Below are positions 17,095 through 27,055 of a DNA stretch of 64,000 nt, one piece after another. This DNA comes from Nostoc sp. TCL240-02 (lineage in GTDB: Bacteria; Cyanobacteriota; Cyanobacteriia; Cyanobacteriales; Nostocaceae). The notes beneath the pieces were generated by a model that worked only from the letters and a program-made list of their open reading frames with translations, ran no database searches and was not told where the DNA came from. The translations under genes and the position numbers were made by a program. The stretch is from positions 1,736,501 to 1,800,500 of the forward strand of contig NZ_CP040094.1 of NCBI RefSeq assembly GCF_013343235.1, given 5' to 3'. Position 1 is the first letter of the stretch, and each line of letters begins with the position of its first letter.

Positions 17095-19602
17095 ATGGCA
17101 AAACAGTTAAACCTTCTCTCAACGGGACAGGTAATTCCAACAGCCCTGCACACCGAGATGCAACGGTCTTATCTCGAATATGCCATGAGCGTGATTGTCG
17201 GGCGAGCGCTACCAGACGTGCGTGATGGCTTAAAACCAGTGCATCGGCGCATTTTGTATGCAATGCACGAACTCGGTTTAGTACCAGATAGACCCTATCG
17301 AAAATGTGCCCGTGTAGTGGGTGATGTGTTGGGTAAATACCATCCCCACGGCGACCAATCAGTTTACGATGCCTTAGTCAGGCTGGTGCAGGATTTTTCT
17401 AGCCGCTATCCTTTGCTAGCAGGACACGGTAACTTTGGTAGCGTCGATAATGACCCGCCAGCAGCGATGCGTTACACAGAAACACGCCTCGCACCCATCA
17501 GTCATGAGGGAATGCTGACAGAAATCGGCGAAGAGACGGTAGAATTTGTCGGGAACTTTGATAATTCCCAGCAAGAACCAACAGTGCTACCTGCTCAATT
17601 GCCGTTTCTGTTGCTCAATGGCTGTTCTGGCATCGCCGTGGGAATGGCGACAAATGTACCACCCCACAACTTGGGGGAAATTGTGGATGGGTTAATTGCC
17701 TTAATCGACAACCCAGATTTGCCAGATGAAAAATTATTTGAGCTAATTCCAGGGCCAGACTTTCCCACCGGTGGAGAAATAATTGGTGAGACTGGAATTC
17801 GGGAAGCATACACCACAGGTAAAGGTGGAATTCTGCTGCGGGGAGTTGCGACTCTAGAAGAAATTCCAGCCAGTAGGGGAAGCAAGCGACGGACGGCAAT
17901 TATCATTACAGAATTGCCATATCAAGTGAATAAAGCTGCCTGGATTGAGAAGGTAGCAGACTTAGTAAATCAAGGTCGTTTGCAAGGAATTTCTGATCTG
18001 CGAGATGAGAGCGATCGCGAAGGGATGCGAGTAGTAATTGAACTCAAACGCGATACCAATCCCCAAGAAGTTCTCCAGCATTTATATCACCAAACTGCTT
18101 TACAAATGACTTTTGGGGCAATTCTCCTCGCAATCGTGGATGGACAACCCCGTCAGTTAAGTTTGCGCCAACTGTTGCAAGAATTTTTGAGTTTCCGAGA
18201 AGAGACGCTAAACCGTCGCTACAATTACGAGTTAGGGAAGGCCCAAAGTCGTGTGCATTTGGTAGAAGGTCTGCTGAAAGCGCTGTCTAATTTGGATGAG
18301 GTAATTCAAATTTTGCGCCAAGCTCCCGATGGTAGTACGGCAAAAATAAATCTTTGTAGCCGACTGGATTTGAGTGAGGTACAAGGAGATGCAATTTTGG
18401 CTATGCCGTTGCGTCGCCTCACCAGTTTAGAACAGCAAAATTTGCAGCAGGAATTTGAGCAGATCAGCGGACAAATTAGTTTGCTGGAGCAATTACTCAA
18501 CGATCGCCGCGAATTACTCAAGGCGCTGAAAAAAGATTTGCGATCGCTCAAGCGCAAGTACAGCGATCCCCGGCGGACAAAAATTGGAGAGGAGCAAAAG
18601 TCTAGGGCAGAGGAGCAGAAGTCTAGGACAGAGGGGCAGAGGAGCAAAGGGGCAGAGGAGGAGGAACTTAAATCTTCTGAACCAGCAGAAGAAGCAATTT
18701 TAGAATTTACCCAACGGGGTTATGTTCGTCGCACCCAACCATCTGGGAGAAAGTCAAAAGCTGAAAATGGTCTGCACGATAATGACTTTATTATCCAAAC
18801 TGTGTTGACTGACACCCAAAAAGACTTGCTAATACTAACCGGTGGCGGCAAAGTCTATCCTGTGAATGTAGGAGAAATTCCTCCAACTACTGGGCGTTCT
18901 CCACGGGGAAAACCTTTGATTACTATGCTCAGTAATACTGCTCAAGGCGCTCAAGAAGCTGTAGTCAGCCGCTTTTTACTACCGGATAATCTCGAAACTC
19001 AACAGATGATTCTCTTAACAAAACAGGGACGAATTAAGCGTTTGTCTCTGGGAGAATTCACAAACTTGACGCGGCGCGGAATCACGATTTTAAAGCTCAA
19101 AGACGATGATGAATTGTCATTTACCCAGTTCACTGCTCCAGGGGCGCATCTGATTCTAGCTAGTTCCGGTGGGCGAGTGTTGCGCTTTCCAGCCAATGAT
19201 GAACAGTTACCAGTCATGGGTCGCGCAGCAATGGGTTTACAAGCATTTCGACTATTGAGAAATCAGCAGATGGTTGGTTGTGTCACTGTCGGCAAAGATG
19301 ATTATCTTTTGCTAGTTACTCAAGAAGGATATGCCAAGCGGATGGCTGCGAGTCAGTTAAGAGCGGCTAATCGCGGTGATTTAGGCACGCAAGCCCTGAA
19401 ATTTGCCAGTAAAACTGACAATTTAGCTGGTATGGTTATAGCGATTGCATCTGCTGAGGTCGCTTTAGTGACTAATAAAGAACGGGTAGTGCGAATACCT
19501 GTGGAAACAGTGCCGATTTTGGGTAGGGATGTCAAAGGTGAAAGTATTATCCAACTCAACCGCGATGAAAAAATAATCACTGTGGCTGAAGTGCGATCGT
19601 AA
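17095..19602 (+). CDS. gyrA: Type IIA topoisomerase subunit A (DNA gyrase A / ParC-like)
   Basis: 835 residues, full length. With GyrB it cuts and passes duplex DNA. The winged-helix core has [37 protein letters not shown] and the catalytic tyrosine Tyr127 in [12 protein letters not shown]. After the coiled-coil exit gate comes a linker and a six-bladed beta-pinwheel CTD with [11 protein letters not shown] and [11 protein letters not shown] repeats. Two oddities. The linker (about residues 496-530) contains [17 protein letters not shown] repeats encoded by an in-frame STRR-like tract at 18588-18665. The canonical GyrA-box QRRGGKG in blade 1 is not present; the site reads [14 protein letters not shown], which makes ParC-like behaviour possible. 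Cyanobacteria often carry two GyrA/ParC paralogues, so this may not be the supercoiling subunit. Confidence 0.9.
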   Translation: MAKQLNLLSTGQVIPTALHTEMQRSYLEYAMSVIVGRALPDVRDGLKPVHRRILYAMHELGLVPDRPYRKCARVVGDVLGKYHPHGDQSVYDALVRLVQDFSSRYPLLAGHGNFGSVDNDPPAAMRYTETRLAPISHEGMLTEIGEETVEFVGNFDNSQQEPTVLPAQLPFLLLNGCSGIAVGMATNVPPHNLGEIVDGLIALIDNPDLPDEKLFELIPGPDFPTGGEIIGETGIREAYTTGKGGILLRGVATLEEIPASRGSKRRTAIIITELPYQVNKAAWIEKVADLVNQGRLQGISDLRDESDREGMRVVIELKRDTNPQEVLQHLYHQTALQMTFGAILLAIVDGQPRQLSLRQLLQEFLSFREETLNRRYNYELGKAQSRVHLVEGLLKALSNLDEVIQILRQAPDGSTAKINLCSRLDLSEVQGDAILAMPLRRLTSLEQQNLQQEFEQISGQISLLEQLLNDRRELLKALKKDLRSLKRKYSDPRRTKIGEEQKSRAEEQKSRTEGQRSKGAEEEELKSSEPAEEAILEFTQRGYVRRTQPSGRKSKAENGLHDNDFIIQTVLTDTQKDLLILTGGGKVYPVNVGEIPPTTGRSPRGKPLITMLSNTAQGAQEAVVSRFLLPDNLETQQMILLTKQGRIKRLSLGEFTNLTRRGITILKLKDDDELSFTQFTAPGAHLILASSGGRVLRFPANDEQLPVMGRAAMGLQAFRLLRNQQMVGCVTVGKDDYLLLVTQEGYAKRMAASQLRAANRGDLGTQALKFASKTDNLAGMVIAIASAEVALVTNKERVVRIPVETVPILGRDVKGESIIQLNRDEKIITVAEVRS
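18588..18665 (+). repeat. STRR-like repeats inside the gyrA coding frame
   Basis: The DNA reads as repeats of GAGGAGCA[A/G]AAGTCTAG and GGGGCAGAGGAG, the same G/A-rich composition as intergenic STRR tracts. It keeps frame and encodes an E/Q/K/S/R-rich segment in the linker between the cleavage core and the CTD. Confidence 0.65.
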
Positions 19603-19789
19603 ATCAGAGTGATCTTCAACTTTCGACAAGCTAACTTGCAGGATTTAGAGGCGCTAATCCAACTGTATCTCGAATTCCTGCGGGAGGCTGGCGAAATTAA
19701 AGGTGACTGTGACACCGCAAACCTAGCAGAAGCAACTCGAAAATATATTGGCGAAAAAATGCCGTCGGGTAAGTTTTTAGCTTGGTTAG

Positions 19790-19912
19790 AACTTGCGTGA
19801 AAATAAAGTACCAGTAAACCGAGTTTTGACTGCGCTCAACCCTCAGATGTCGAGAGTTGAGCGCAGTCGAAACCCACCTGCTTGGGACACTATTAACCCG
19901 CAGATCCTTTGG
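19790..19912. repeat. Small interspersed repeat with a second repeat nested in it
   Basis: Bases 19791-19830 and 19889-19907 match 31148-31206 (ACTTGCGTGAAAATAAAGTA ... ACTATTAACCCGCAGATCC) with few differences. The copy here is split by 58 bp (19831-19888) containing the perfect 13 bp inverted repeat GACTGCGCTCAAC (19828-19840) and GTTGAGCGCAGTC (19856-19868). GAC is present on both sides of the 58 bp unit, a possible target duplication. Confidence 0.7.
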
Positions 19913-19983
19913 CTGAAGTGGATTATCAAAATGTTGCCACTAGCGGCTTGGTATTTTTTCAACGACCCCTTACCCCTCATAAC

Positions 19984-20088
19984 GCAATACAGTTCAGATA
20001 AGACTAAAACCCTTGTAGCGATTTATCACGTCTCAAAAACCCAAAATTTTTGCCAGTAGCTTTTAACCCAAGCTTATTGCCTTATAAC
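19984..20088. repeat. 105 bp insertion flanked by ATAAC direct repeats
   Basis: The unit lies in the GNAT pseudogene between ATAAC at 19979-19983 and ATAAC at 20084-20088. Its left end CAATACAGTTCAGATAAG resembles the end of the palindromic element at 33494 (CAATACGGTTCGGTTAAGG). Removing it restores the reading frame exactly. A member of the same small-element family is likely but degenerate at the right end. Confidence 0.6.
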
Positions 20089-20301
20089 GGCAATATCTCA
20101 GGTTTAGAGGCCTACATTATGAACGTTTATACAATTCCGATGTGGCGAGGACAGGGAATTGCAACAGCTTTATTAAAGGAAATTATCTGCTTTGTGAGAG
20201 AAACTGAGGCAAAATGCCTCTGGCTTCATTCCACTGAGGTACGGGCAGCTTGGTTTTGTTTCGACTTCAAAAGAAATGGATATGGTCTAGTAATGACTTA
20301 A

Positions 20302-20604
20302 ATTCTTAATAAGTTTTAATTTTATAATCCAAAATTATTCCAAAATAAAGACCATATAACTAAATTACTTAATAATAAATCTTAATAAGATGTATTAGCC
20401 TATAAAGCTAAAAGTCTAGAGAACATTTCTTTGATCTCTGTAAATCTCACTAAAGGCTGATGTTTTAATCTGTATAAATAGCTATTTCTATTTATGTCAA
20501 GGTATGGAAACAAAAGTATAAAAAATGTTGCCTTTCTAAAAATATTTGTTATATTAGTTTACATAAGGCAATAAACCTTAAAAGTTAAGTTTGGAGTCCG
20601 AACC
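20302..20604. other. AT-rich spacer upstream of the hli gene
   Basis: 303 bp, strongly AT-rich, presumably carrying the hli promoter; TTGGAGTCC at 20590-20598 is near the start codon but I see no strong Shine-Dalgarno. No other structure noted. Confidence 0.4.
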
Positions 20605-20790
20605 ATGACAAATGCAAGCACAACAAAAGTAACAACTCCTGTAATTGAAGATCGCAACGCTTGGCGCTGGGGCTTTACCCCACAAGCAGAAATTTGGAAC
20701 GGTCGCTTGGCAATGATTGGCTTTTCAGCAGCTATTTTGGTTGAAGTTTTTTCTGGTCAAGGCTTCCTACATTTTTGGGGCATCCTATAA
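20605..20790 (+). CDS. High-light-inducible protein (Hli/SCP, CAB-ELIP-HLIP family)
   Basis: 61 residues with one membrane helix. The chlorophyll-binding signature ...[20 protein letters not shown] (about residues 32-51) has the ExxNGRxAMxGF motif with the Glu and Asn that ligate chlorophyll. The preceding [11 protein letters not shown] is typical of cyanobacterial Hlips. These dimers sit in the thylakoid membrane, hold chlorophyll and carotenoid, and dissipate energy or shelter chlorophyll during photosystem II assembly. The gene is monocistronic: a strong terminator follows at 20823-20859. Expression under high light or stress is expected from the family, not shown here. Confidence 0.93.
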   Translation: MTNASTTKVTTPVIEDRNAWRWGFTPQAEIWNGRLAMIGFSAAILVEVFSGQGFLHFWGIL

Positions 20791-20822
20791 TAAGTTTTAA
20801 TATTTAAGATGACCTATAAATA

Positions 20823-20859
20823 AAAAAACCTGGAGTGCTAATTCACTACCAGGTTTTTT
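20823..20859. terminator. Bidirectional rho-independent terminator between hli and sigA
   Basis: AAAAAACCTGG (20823-20833) pairs perfectly with CCAGGTTTTTT (20849-20859) across a 15 base loop. The A-run and T-run make it usable from both strands, so it can end hli on the plus strand and sigA on the minus strand. A TAATGAC-type STRR tract (about 20881-20925) lies between it and the sigA stop. Confidence 0.85.
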
Positions 20860-20926
20860 ATTGTTTTGTCATTTGTCAGTTGTCATTTGTTTATTTACTA
20901 ATGACCAATGACTAATGACTAATTGA

Positions 20927-22096
20927 CTACCGAATATACTCTTTGAGAACGCTGTTACGATTTGGGTGGCGTAACTTGCGGAGTGCCTTCGCCTCAATTT
21001 GACGAATCCGTTCGCGGGTGACGTTGAAAATCTGTCCGATTTCCTCAAGGGTCTTCATCCGACCATCATCCAAGCCGTAACGTAGTCTAAGGACATCGCG
21101 TTCACGGGGACTGAGACTGTCGAGGACTTTTTCCAGGTCTTCGCGCAGAAGATTTTTGGAAACTTGGTCTTCTGGTGTCTCACCATCGGATTCAATAAAA
21201 TCACCCAATCGAGAATCTTCTTCTTTACCAATAGGCGTTTCTAATGAAATAGGCAACTGGGCAGATTTTGCTATAAACCGCAATTTCTCAATGGTCATTT
21301 CCATCCGAGTGGCAATTTCTTCCTCGGTGGGTTTGCGACCCATTTCTTGAGACAGCAACTTGGTAGTTTTCTTAATCCGAGAGATGGTTTCGTAAAGGTG
21401 AACTGGAAGACGAATTGTGCGGGATTGATCTGCGATCGCGCGGGTAATTGCTTGACGAATCCACCATGTAGCATAAGTGGAGAACTTATAGCCTTTTTCG
21501 TGGTCAAACTTTTCAGCGGCACGAATCAAACCGAGACTGCCTTCCTGAATTAAGTCTTGGAACGACAAACCACGATTCATGTACTTCTTAGCAATTGAAA
21601 CCACAAGACGGAGGTTAGATTGCACCATCTTATCTTTCGCTCTGCGACCAACATGCAGGCGATAACGAAAAGCTGGTAAGGGCAGTTGGACTGCTTCTGC
21701 CCATTCACTATCTCGAGGATCGCGATCCAACTGTTCTGAGAGTCTTTCCCGCACCCTCTCTAATTCCAGCAAATCGGCGATTTTCCGCGCCAATTCGATT
21801 TCTTCGTCTGCCCGCAACAGACGAATTCTACCAATTTCTTGCAAGTAAAGCCGAATGGAATCTTCTGTGTAATGCTTTTTCTTGCTTTGTGTCCGACGAC
21901 GCGATTTAGCGGCTTTTCCAGACTTTGCGTCGTCCTCATCAGACTGAGGCTCTAAAAATTCATCGTCACCTTCATCGATGATAAGCAAGTCCTCTTCATC
22001 ATCTATTAAGAGTTCTTCTAACTCGAGCTCAGGCTGATTCATTATTTCTAGGTCAGGCTGATATATGCTTTCGAGTACGTTGTTAGCCTGGTTCAT
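20927..22096 (-). CDS. sigA: Principal RNA polymerase sigma factor SigA (RpoD, group 1)
   Basis: 389 residues, the usual length for cyanobacterial SigA. An acidic N-terminus ([15 protein letters not shown]) and a basic [11 protein letters not shown] stretch precede region 1.2 ([16 protein letters not shown]). Region 2 shows [33 protein letters not shown] and [18 protein letters not shown] for -10 recognition and melting; region 3 follows ([16 protein letters not shown]); region 4.2 has the [32 protein letters not shown] for the -35 box. It directs housekeeping transcription. The upstream spacer of 1.6 kb is unusually long, which agrees with multiple regulated promoters known for this gene in Nostocales. 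Group 1 rather than group 2 is chosen from the acidic N-terminus and length. Confidence 0.95.
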   Translation of the reverse strand: MNQANNVLESIYQPDLEIMNQPELELEELLIDDEEDLLIIDEGDDEFLEPQSDEDDAKSGKAAKSRRRTQSKKKHYTEDSIRLYLQEIGRIRLLRADEEIELARKIADLLELERVRERLSEQLDRDPRDSEWAEAVQLPLPAFRYRLHVGRRAKDKMVQSNLRLVVSIAKKYMNRGLSFQDLIQEGSLGLIRAAEKFDHEKGYKFSTYATWWIRQAITRAIADQSRTIRLPVHLYETISRIKKTTKLLSQEMGRKPTEEEIATRMEMTIEKLRFIAKSAQLPISLETPIGKEEDSRLGDFIESDGETPEDQVSKNLLREDLEKVLDSLSPRERDVLRLRYGLDDGRMKTLEEIGQIFNVTRERIRQIEAKALRKLRHPNRNSVLKEYIR

Positions 22097-23620
22097 GCCG
22101 CGTTCCTCATGCTCCTTGCAGAATCAATTACTCAAGATGTGTTTACTGCTCTTTTAAACGAGCCAATTGTCAACCGAAAATAAGCTTTTTGGCAGATTTG
22201 CCAGAAATATTTTCGGATCTTTTGCACCTCTGGTAGGAGGTTTTTTTACTTTAGTTTAAGCCATTTCTAAAAGTGATTTGCTCACCCTAGTAAATGTTAT
22301 ATGTGTTGCTATCACATATTGCTTTCAACTAACTGGTCAAAAAAATACTCGTCTTTCTGAAAAAATTTGCCACTCTATACTAATGAGTTCAGACTGCTGG
22401 CAGATTTTCTTATAAAGACTCTTCCGATTGTAGCCTGTTTCACAGAAATTGCACTCTTTTTGTGTATTAATCATGAACTCCTAGAGTAATTATTAGTCAC
22501 TATTACCAAAAAGACATTAAAAACAAGAGTTATACCCTGAAATTTTTTCTCCACTTTTCGGAATTGCAGTGACGTTCTTATTACATTACAAAGTAAGTAC
22601 GCTTGCTCCTGCTCGATTTCATGTATTTTACACAACATTAATTACTTAGAAAGAGTGCATTGTATGTTAACTCAGACGACAAGTATTAATCTACCCATTT
22701 TTACATTTCCTTCATAAATTACGCATTCCTGAGATTAAAGCTAATCTTTCGATTGGGTAAATACAACCAGGGTGGCAGTGCTTGCCTTAAAGGAGTTAAC
22801 CTTCTGCTTACTAATTACCTTAACTGAGGAGTTGAGGCTGTAGCATATCGACCTGATGGCAGATCAATTTAGGTTTAACTAATTCGGCCTTATTCACACG
22901 TTAGCGCACTGTGGCGATTTCAGCCTTATGAAACTTGACAAACTCTTCTTATTGTATACAAGGATATTTTAATCAATTCAAAAACAATTTGTCCTGTGAA
23001 TTTGCCAGTATAGTCCTATTTCTGGCAAAACTTCATTAGATACATACGATACAATCGCGATCGCTACGGCAGTACATGAAGATACTAACAAGTTTTTAGC
23101 CAGATGGTGTGTGCTTCCACTAGCCATTCTCTCAAGCCGAGAGAACCCAGAAAACTACCTGATGATTTTAGTTACATAGCTTGATTGCGTAACTTAATTG
23201 TAAATTTCAATACTTTTCTTTCAGTAAGTTTCTGTCATCTTATGATGAAAAATCCTCAAAATACTTATTAATTGCTGTTTGATAGACTATATTCAGTGAT
23301 TTTCTTAAAGCATAACAAATGTGTTTCTAGTTGGTGGACAAAATTAATCAGCTAGTCAGTGTAAAAAGCATTGTTATAACTATTTTTCCAACAAAGTTGG
23401 TATTGTTGCTAACACTAGAAAATTGAATTTTCGTCAGATATTGACAATAAGCAAATTATATGGGTATCTACTAATTTCAAATTTACGTAAGAGTTACGGA
23501 ATAATATAGATGTGGAGTGGCTTGTCGAAGTCTACCGCAGAGGCACAGGTGGATAAAGCATTTATGAAATCTTGCTTTGTCATCATCCAAAAGAAGTATT
23601 TTCATAGAAGCCTCGGATAT
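22097..23620. other. Long non-coding spacer between sigA and gyrB
   Basis: About 1.5 kb without a credible gene; the short frame at 23483-23665 has no family features. Most is AT-rich, but about 22770-22930 is richer in G/C and includes GGTGGCAGTGCTTGCC and TTAGCGCACTGTGGCG, so it may belong to a long sigA leader or an independent RNA. A small hairpin CTCTC-AAGCC-GAGAG lies near 23130. I cannot name any RNA family here. Confidence 0.5.
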
Positions 23621-23657
23621 AAAAAAGGTAATGGGTGAAAACGTATCACTCATTACC
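23621..23657 (-). terminator. Rho-independent terminator downstream of gyrB
   Basis: On the minus strand GGTAATGAGTGA pairs with TCACCCATTACC (one mismatch) and is followed by TTTTTTAT. It lies 40 bp past the gyrB stop, as expected for an intrinsic terminator. Confidence 0.85.
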
Positions 23658-23696
23658 AATGTCACAAATTATTAGAGTAGTGGTAGGGAATTGATA

Positions 23697-25634
23697 TTAA
23701 ATATCTAAATCGGTGAAGTTGAGTTTAGAACCATAAGTTTCGATAAATTCTCGTCTGGGTGCGACGCGATCGCCCATTAAAATTGTGAAGATGCGATCGG
23801 CTTCGGCTGCGTCCTCAATTTCGACTTGCTTCATTTTGCGGGTTTCTGGGTTCATGGTGGTATCCCAGAGTTGTTGTGGCATCATTTCACCCAAACCTTT
23901 GAAGCGTTGGATGGTATAGTTGGCGTTAGCAGGGAATTTGGCGATCGCTTGATTCTTTTCGCGATCACTATAGCAGTACTCATGATTACGTCCCCGTTCT
24001 ACTTTAAACAGTGGGGGACAAGCAATATAAATAAAGCCTTGTTCGATGAGCGATCGCTGATATCGATAGAAGAATGTTAACAACAAAGTACGGATGTGCG
24101 CCCCATCTACGTCAGCATCCGTCATAATGACTATACGGTGATAACGCAGTTGGTTGGAATCGAATTCATCACCTTTGACACCTAAACCGAGTGCTGTAAT
24201 TAACGATTGAACTTCGTTATTTTTATAAATTTTAGCGTCATCGGTTTTTTCTATGTTAAGAATTTTACCACGTAGAGGCAAGATAGCTTGAGTGCGGCGA
24301 TCGCGTCCTTGTTTCGCACTTCCGCCTGCTGAGTCACCTTCCACGATGAATATCTCAGATTCGCTAGGGTCACGAGAACTACAATCTGCTAATTTACCAG
24401 GTAATGGCGAAGATTCCAGTACAGATTTGCGTCTAACTAATTCCCGCGCATGACGCGCTGCTTCTGCGGCCTTGAAAGCTTGGATAGCTTTATCTAAAAT
24501 TGAGTCTGCGATCGCCGGATGAAATTCTAGATATTCAGTGAGGACTTCTCCTACTAAAGAATCGACAATCCCCCGCACTTCAGTGTTACCGAGTTTGGTC
24601 TTGGTTTGTCCTTCAAATTCTGGATCTGGAACTTTAACGGAAATTACCGCAGTCAAACCTTCGCGGACGTGTTCGCCACTGAGGTTAGTTTCATTCTCTT
24701 TAATTTTATTGCGCTTACGAGCGATCGCATTTAATGTCCGTGTCAGAACCGCCTTCAACCCTTCTAAGTGCGTACCACCATCCACGGTACGAATATTGTT
24801 AGCAAAACCTAACACATTATCCGTATAAGCATCAGTACACCATTGCAAAGAAACTTCCACTTGTACGTTGTTGCGTTCGCCCTGTACATAGATAATTTCT
24901 TCATGCAGGGGTTGCTTTTCACGGTTCATGTAAGCAATGTACTCTTTGATCCCACCCTTGTATTCGTAGGTTTCTACCTTGGGTGTATCGCTTTTTAGTA
25001 GTTCTAAACGATGGTCAGTAAAGGTAATTTTGACACCTGCATTCAGATACGCCAATTCCCGTAGGCGACCTGATAAAGTGATGTAATCAAATTCAATGCT
25101 AGTTGTAAAGATTTGAGTATCTGGCTTGAAGGTGACAGAAGTTCCAGTTCTCGCTTCTTTGTAAGGCTTTGTTTGCAGTTCGGTAACTGGGATACCGCGT
25201 TCATAGCGTTGGAGATGAACCTTTTTATCTCGCCAAACTGTAACTTCTACAACTTCAGATAGGGCATTAACAACAGAAATACCAACCCCGTGCAATCCTC
25301 CAGAAACTTTGTAGCCACCACCGCCAAACTTACCACCAGCATGTAGTACCGTCATCACGGTTTCCAAAGCCGATTTCCCGGTGCGCGAGTGAGTATCGAC
25401 GGGAATACCGCGACCATCATCTGTTACAGTCACGGAACCATCTGCGTTGATATCCACCTCTATATGAGTGCAATGACCCGCCAAAGCCTCATCGATTGAA
25501 TTGTCCACCACCTCGTAAACTAGATGGTGGAGTCCTCGCGGCCCGGTGGTACCAATGTACATTCCTGGTCGTTTGCGGACGGCTTCCAGACCTTCCAGAA
25601 CTTGAATCTGATCGGCACTGTAACTGCTCGTCAT
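23697..25634 (-). CDS. gyrB: DNA gyrase subunit B
   Basis: 645 residues, the short GyrB form without the long insert found in Escherichia coli. The GHKL ATPase shows [40 protein letters not shown] and [15 protein letters not shown]. The transducer domain follows to about residue 390. The TOPRIM domain has [31 protein letters not shown] and the metal-binding [16 protein letters not shown]. The end [14 protein letters not shown] stretch ([21 protein letters not shown]) contacts GyrA. No intein is present. It pairs with the GyrA-type subunit encoded 4 kb away; the two are on opposite strands with sigA between. A terminator follows at 23621-23657. It is transcribed divergently from miaA. Confidence 0.97.
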   Translation of the reverse strand: MTSSYSADQIQVLEGLEAVRKRPGMYIGTTGPRGLHHLVYEVVDNSIDEALAGHCTHIEVDINADGSVTVTDDGRGIPVDTHSRTGKSALETVMTVLHAGGKFGGGGYKVSGGLHGVGISVVNALSEVVEVTVWRDKKVHLQRYERGIPVTELQTKPYKEARTGTSVTFKPDTQIFTTSIEFDYITLSGRLRELAYLNAGVKITFTDHRLELLKSDTPKVETYEYKGGIKEYIAYMNREKQPLHEEIIYVQGERNNVQVEVSLQWCTDAYTDNVLGFANNIRTVDGGTHLEGLKAVLTRTLNAIARKRNKIKENETNLSGEHVREGLTAVISVKVPDPEFEGQTKTKLGNTEVRGIVDSLVGEVLTEYLEFHPAIADSILDKAIQAFKAAEAARHARELVRRKSVLESSPLPGKLADCSSRDPSESEIFIVEGDSAGGSAKQGRDRRTQAILPLRGKILNIEKTDDAKIYKNNEVQSLITALGLGVKGDEFDSNQLRYHRIVIMTDADVDGAHIRTLLLTFFYRYQRSLIEQGFIYIACPPLFKVERGRNHEYCYSDREKNQAIAKFPANANYTIQRFKGLGEMMPQQLWDTTMNPETRKMKQVEIEDAAEADRIFTILMGDRVAPRREFIETYGSKLNFTDLDI

Positions 25635-25813
25635 GTAAACTCTCCTGATGCGTGGGGTTAAACTCGCCTAAAATTAATTAAAAGCAAAAACACTCCAAAA
25701 TTGTAACACAAAAGCCTTGCTAGCGTCTGTAGGGCATTTTCAAGAGAAGTTTATACTAGGGTTGCACTACCGTGCAATAGTGGCAAAGATGGGCAGGGGA
25801 GAAAGGGAAGAAA

Positions 25814-25837
25814 ATTAATGACTAATGACTAATGACT
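25814..25837 (+). repeat. AATGACT STRR overlapping the miaA start
   Basis: Three copies of the heptamer (TA)ATGACT run into the first codons of miaA, so that the start ATG at 25832 is part of the last repeat. The two upstream ATG codons of the tract are in other frames and each meets a stop at once (ATGACTAATGACTAA). Confidence 0.7.
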
Positions 25838-26740
25838 AAATTAATTGTGATTTGTGGGGCGACGGCAACGGGTAAGTCGAGTTTGGCTTTGGCTTTGGCG
25901 ATGCGGTTGGGTTCTGTAATTATTAGTGCCGATTCTCGTCAAGTTTACCGTAAGTTTGATATTGGGACGGCAAAACCAACTGTGGCTGAACAAAAATTAG
26001 TGCCGCACTATCTAATAGATATCTGCGATCCCACAGACACGATGACAGTAGCAGACTACCAGGAACAAACACAAGCGTTAATTGCTTCTGTTGATGTTAC
26101 GCCACTTTTGCTAGTTGGTGGCACGGGTTTATATATCCGTTCCATTGTTCAAGGGATGAAAATTCCTAGAGTTGCACCACAAATTGAATTGCGATCGCAA
26201 CTTGAATCTCTAGGTCAGCTTCAACTCTACGCCATGCTACAACAAATTGACCCCGTTGCAGCACAAAAAATTCATTCTAATGATTCAGTACGAACTCTAA
26301 GAGCCTTAGAAGTATATTATGTTACTGGATACCCGATTTCCCAACAACAAGGGGAGAATCCGCCGAATTATCCGATTTTGCAAATTGGTTTGGATTGCGA
26401 TGTTGAAAAGTTGGGGAATCGGATTAAACAGCGTACTGACCAAATGATAGCAGATGGTTTGGTTGCGGAGGTGGAATATCTTTGTCAAAAATATGGCGCT
26501 GATTTGTCTTTGTTGAATACTTTGGGCTATCAAGAAATCAAACAATATTTAGCTGGGGATATTTCCTTAGATGAAGCGAAAGAGTTAATAGTTTTGCATA
26601 CACGACAATTTGCCAAGCGACAACGCACTTGGTTTCGCGCATATCCCCAAATTGAATGGTTTGATGCGAATGATCCTGATTTATTAGATAAGGTTTGGCA
26701 CAGGATAAGTGAGTTTACAAATTGCACTAATTCTTCATAA
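25832..26740 (+). CDS. miaA: tRNA dimethylallyltransferase
   Basis: 302 residues. MiaA transfers dimethylallyl to N6 of A37 in tRNAs reading UNN codons. The P-loop is GATATGKSSLALALA (about residues 9-23), followed by the substrate-binding SADSRQVYRKFDIGTAKP, then LLVGGTGLYIRSIVQG and the C-terminal NTLGYQEIKQYLAG and TRQFAKRQRTWFR motifs, all typical. The ATG at 25832 lies in an AATGACT repeat tract, and no Shine-Dalgarno is seen, so translation may be leaderless or rely on other signals; the next in-frame ATG lies after the P-loop and is unlikely. The gene is divergent from gyrB. Confidence 0.95.
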   Translation: MTKLIVICGATATGKSSLALALAMRLGSVIISADSRQVYRKFDIGTAKPTVAEQKLVPHYLIDICDPTDTMTVADYQEQTQALIASVDVTPLLLVGGTGLYIRSIVQGMKIPRVAPQIELRSQLESLGQLQLYAMLQQIDPVAAQKIHSNDSVRTLRALEVYYVTGYPISQQQGENPPNYPILQIGLDCDVEKLGNRIKQRTDQMIADGLVAEVEYLCQKYGADLSLLNTLGYQEIKQYLAGDISLDEAKELIVLHTRQFAKRQRTWFRAYPQIEWFDANDPDLLDKVWHRISEFTNCTNSS

Positions 26741-26785
26741 GATTTTTTGCTCATATCAAAATTTTCGCGTTTTTACATGAGTGTC

Positions 26786-27055
26786 CTAGAGAGTTTCGGG
26801 ATCGATGCCCATAGCTCGTAGCCGTTCTGCTAAAATTTGGGTGCGTTGTTCAGGTTGTTCAGCACGTTGTCGTTCTTGTTCAGTGCGTTGTCGTTCTTGT
26901 TCGGCGTGTTCATCTCCAGTTAGCAAAACAGTACCATCTTGATAGCACCAACGTAACCAAGTATCCTGTCTATCTTCAAATTTACCTTTCCACAAAGTTA
27001 TACCTAAACCAACTTGTTCTAACCAAGTTTCTGAATCAAAGTAGCGTGTTCCCCT
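26786..27055 (-). pseudogene. C-terminal remnant of a Uma2-type (DUF820) protein
   Basis: The open frame runs from the IS boundary at 27056 to a stop at 26786: RGTRYFDSETWLEQVGLGIT, LWKGKFEDRQDTWLRWCYQDGTVL, an EQERQR-repeat coiled coil, and the end LAERLRAMGIDPETL. This tail is common in cyanobacterial Uma2-family restriction-endonuclease-like proteins. The catalytic N-terminal two thirds are missing; the frame stops being recognisable exactly at the IS630 inverted repeat, and I do not find the missing part on the other side of the IS. Confidence 0.65.

Larger units (their letters stand above)
19609..20301 (+). pseudogene. GNAT-family N-acetyltransferase, broken by two small insertions
   Basis: It starts seven bases after gyrA, at GTG 19609. 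Three pieces form one acetyltransferase: FRQANLQDLEALIQLYLEFL up to KFLAWL (19609-19789), AEVDYQNVATSGLVFFQRPL to TPHN (19913-19983), and GNISGLEAYIMNVYT with the acetyl-CoA motif RGQGIAT and a truncated-looking end (20089-20301). Removing about 19790-19912 and 19984-20088 joins the pieces in frame. The first insertion matches a repeat at 31148-31206 and carries a further 58 bp hairpin unit. The second is flanked by ATAAC on both sides. As it stands no functional enzyme can be made. Confidence 0.8.

Noticed and set aside
22770..22930. 6S RNA in the sigA leader
   Set aside because: No clear long hairpin with a central bubble could be drawn by eye; left as a G/C-richer island.
23483..23665. 60-codon minus-strand frame downstream of gyrB
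   Set aside because: It overlaps the gyrB terminator and has no recognisable features.
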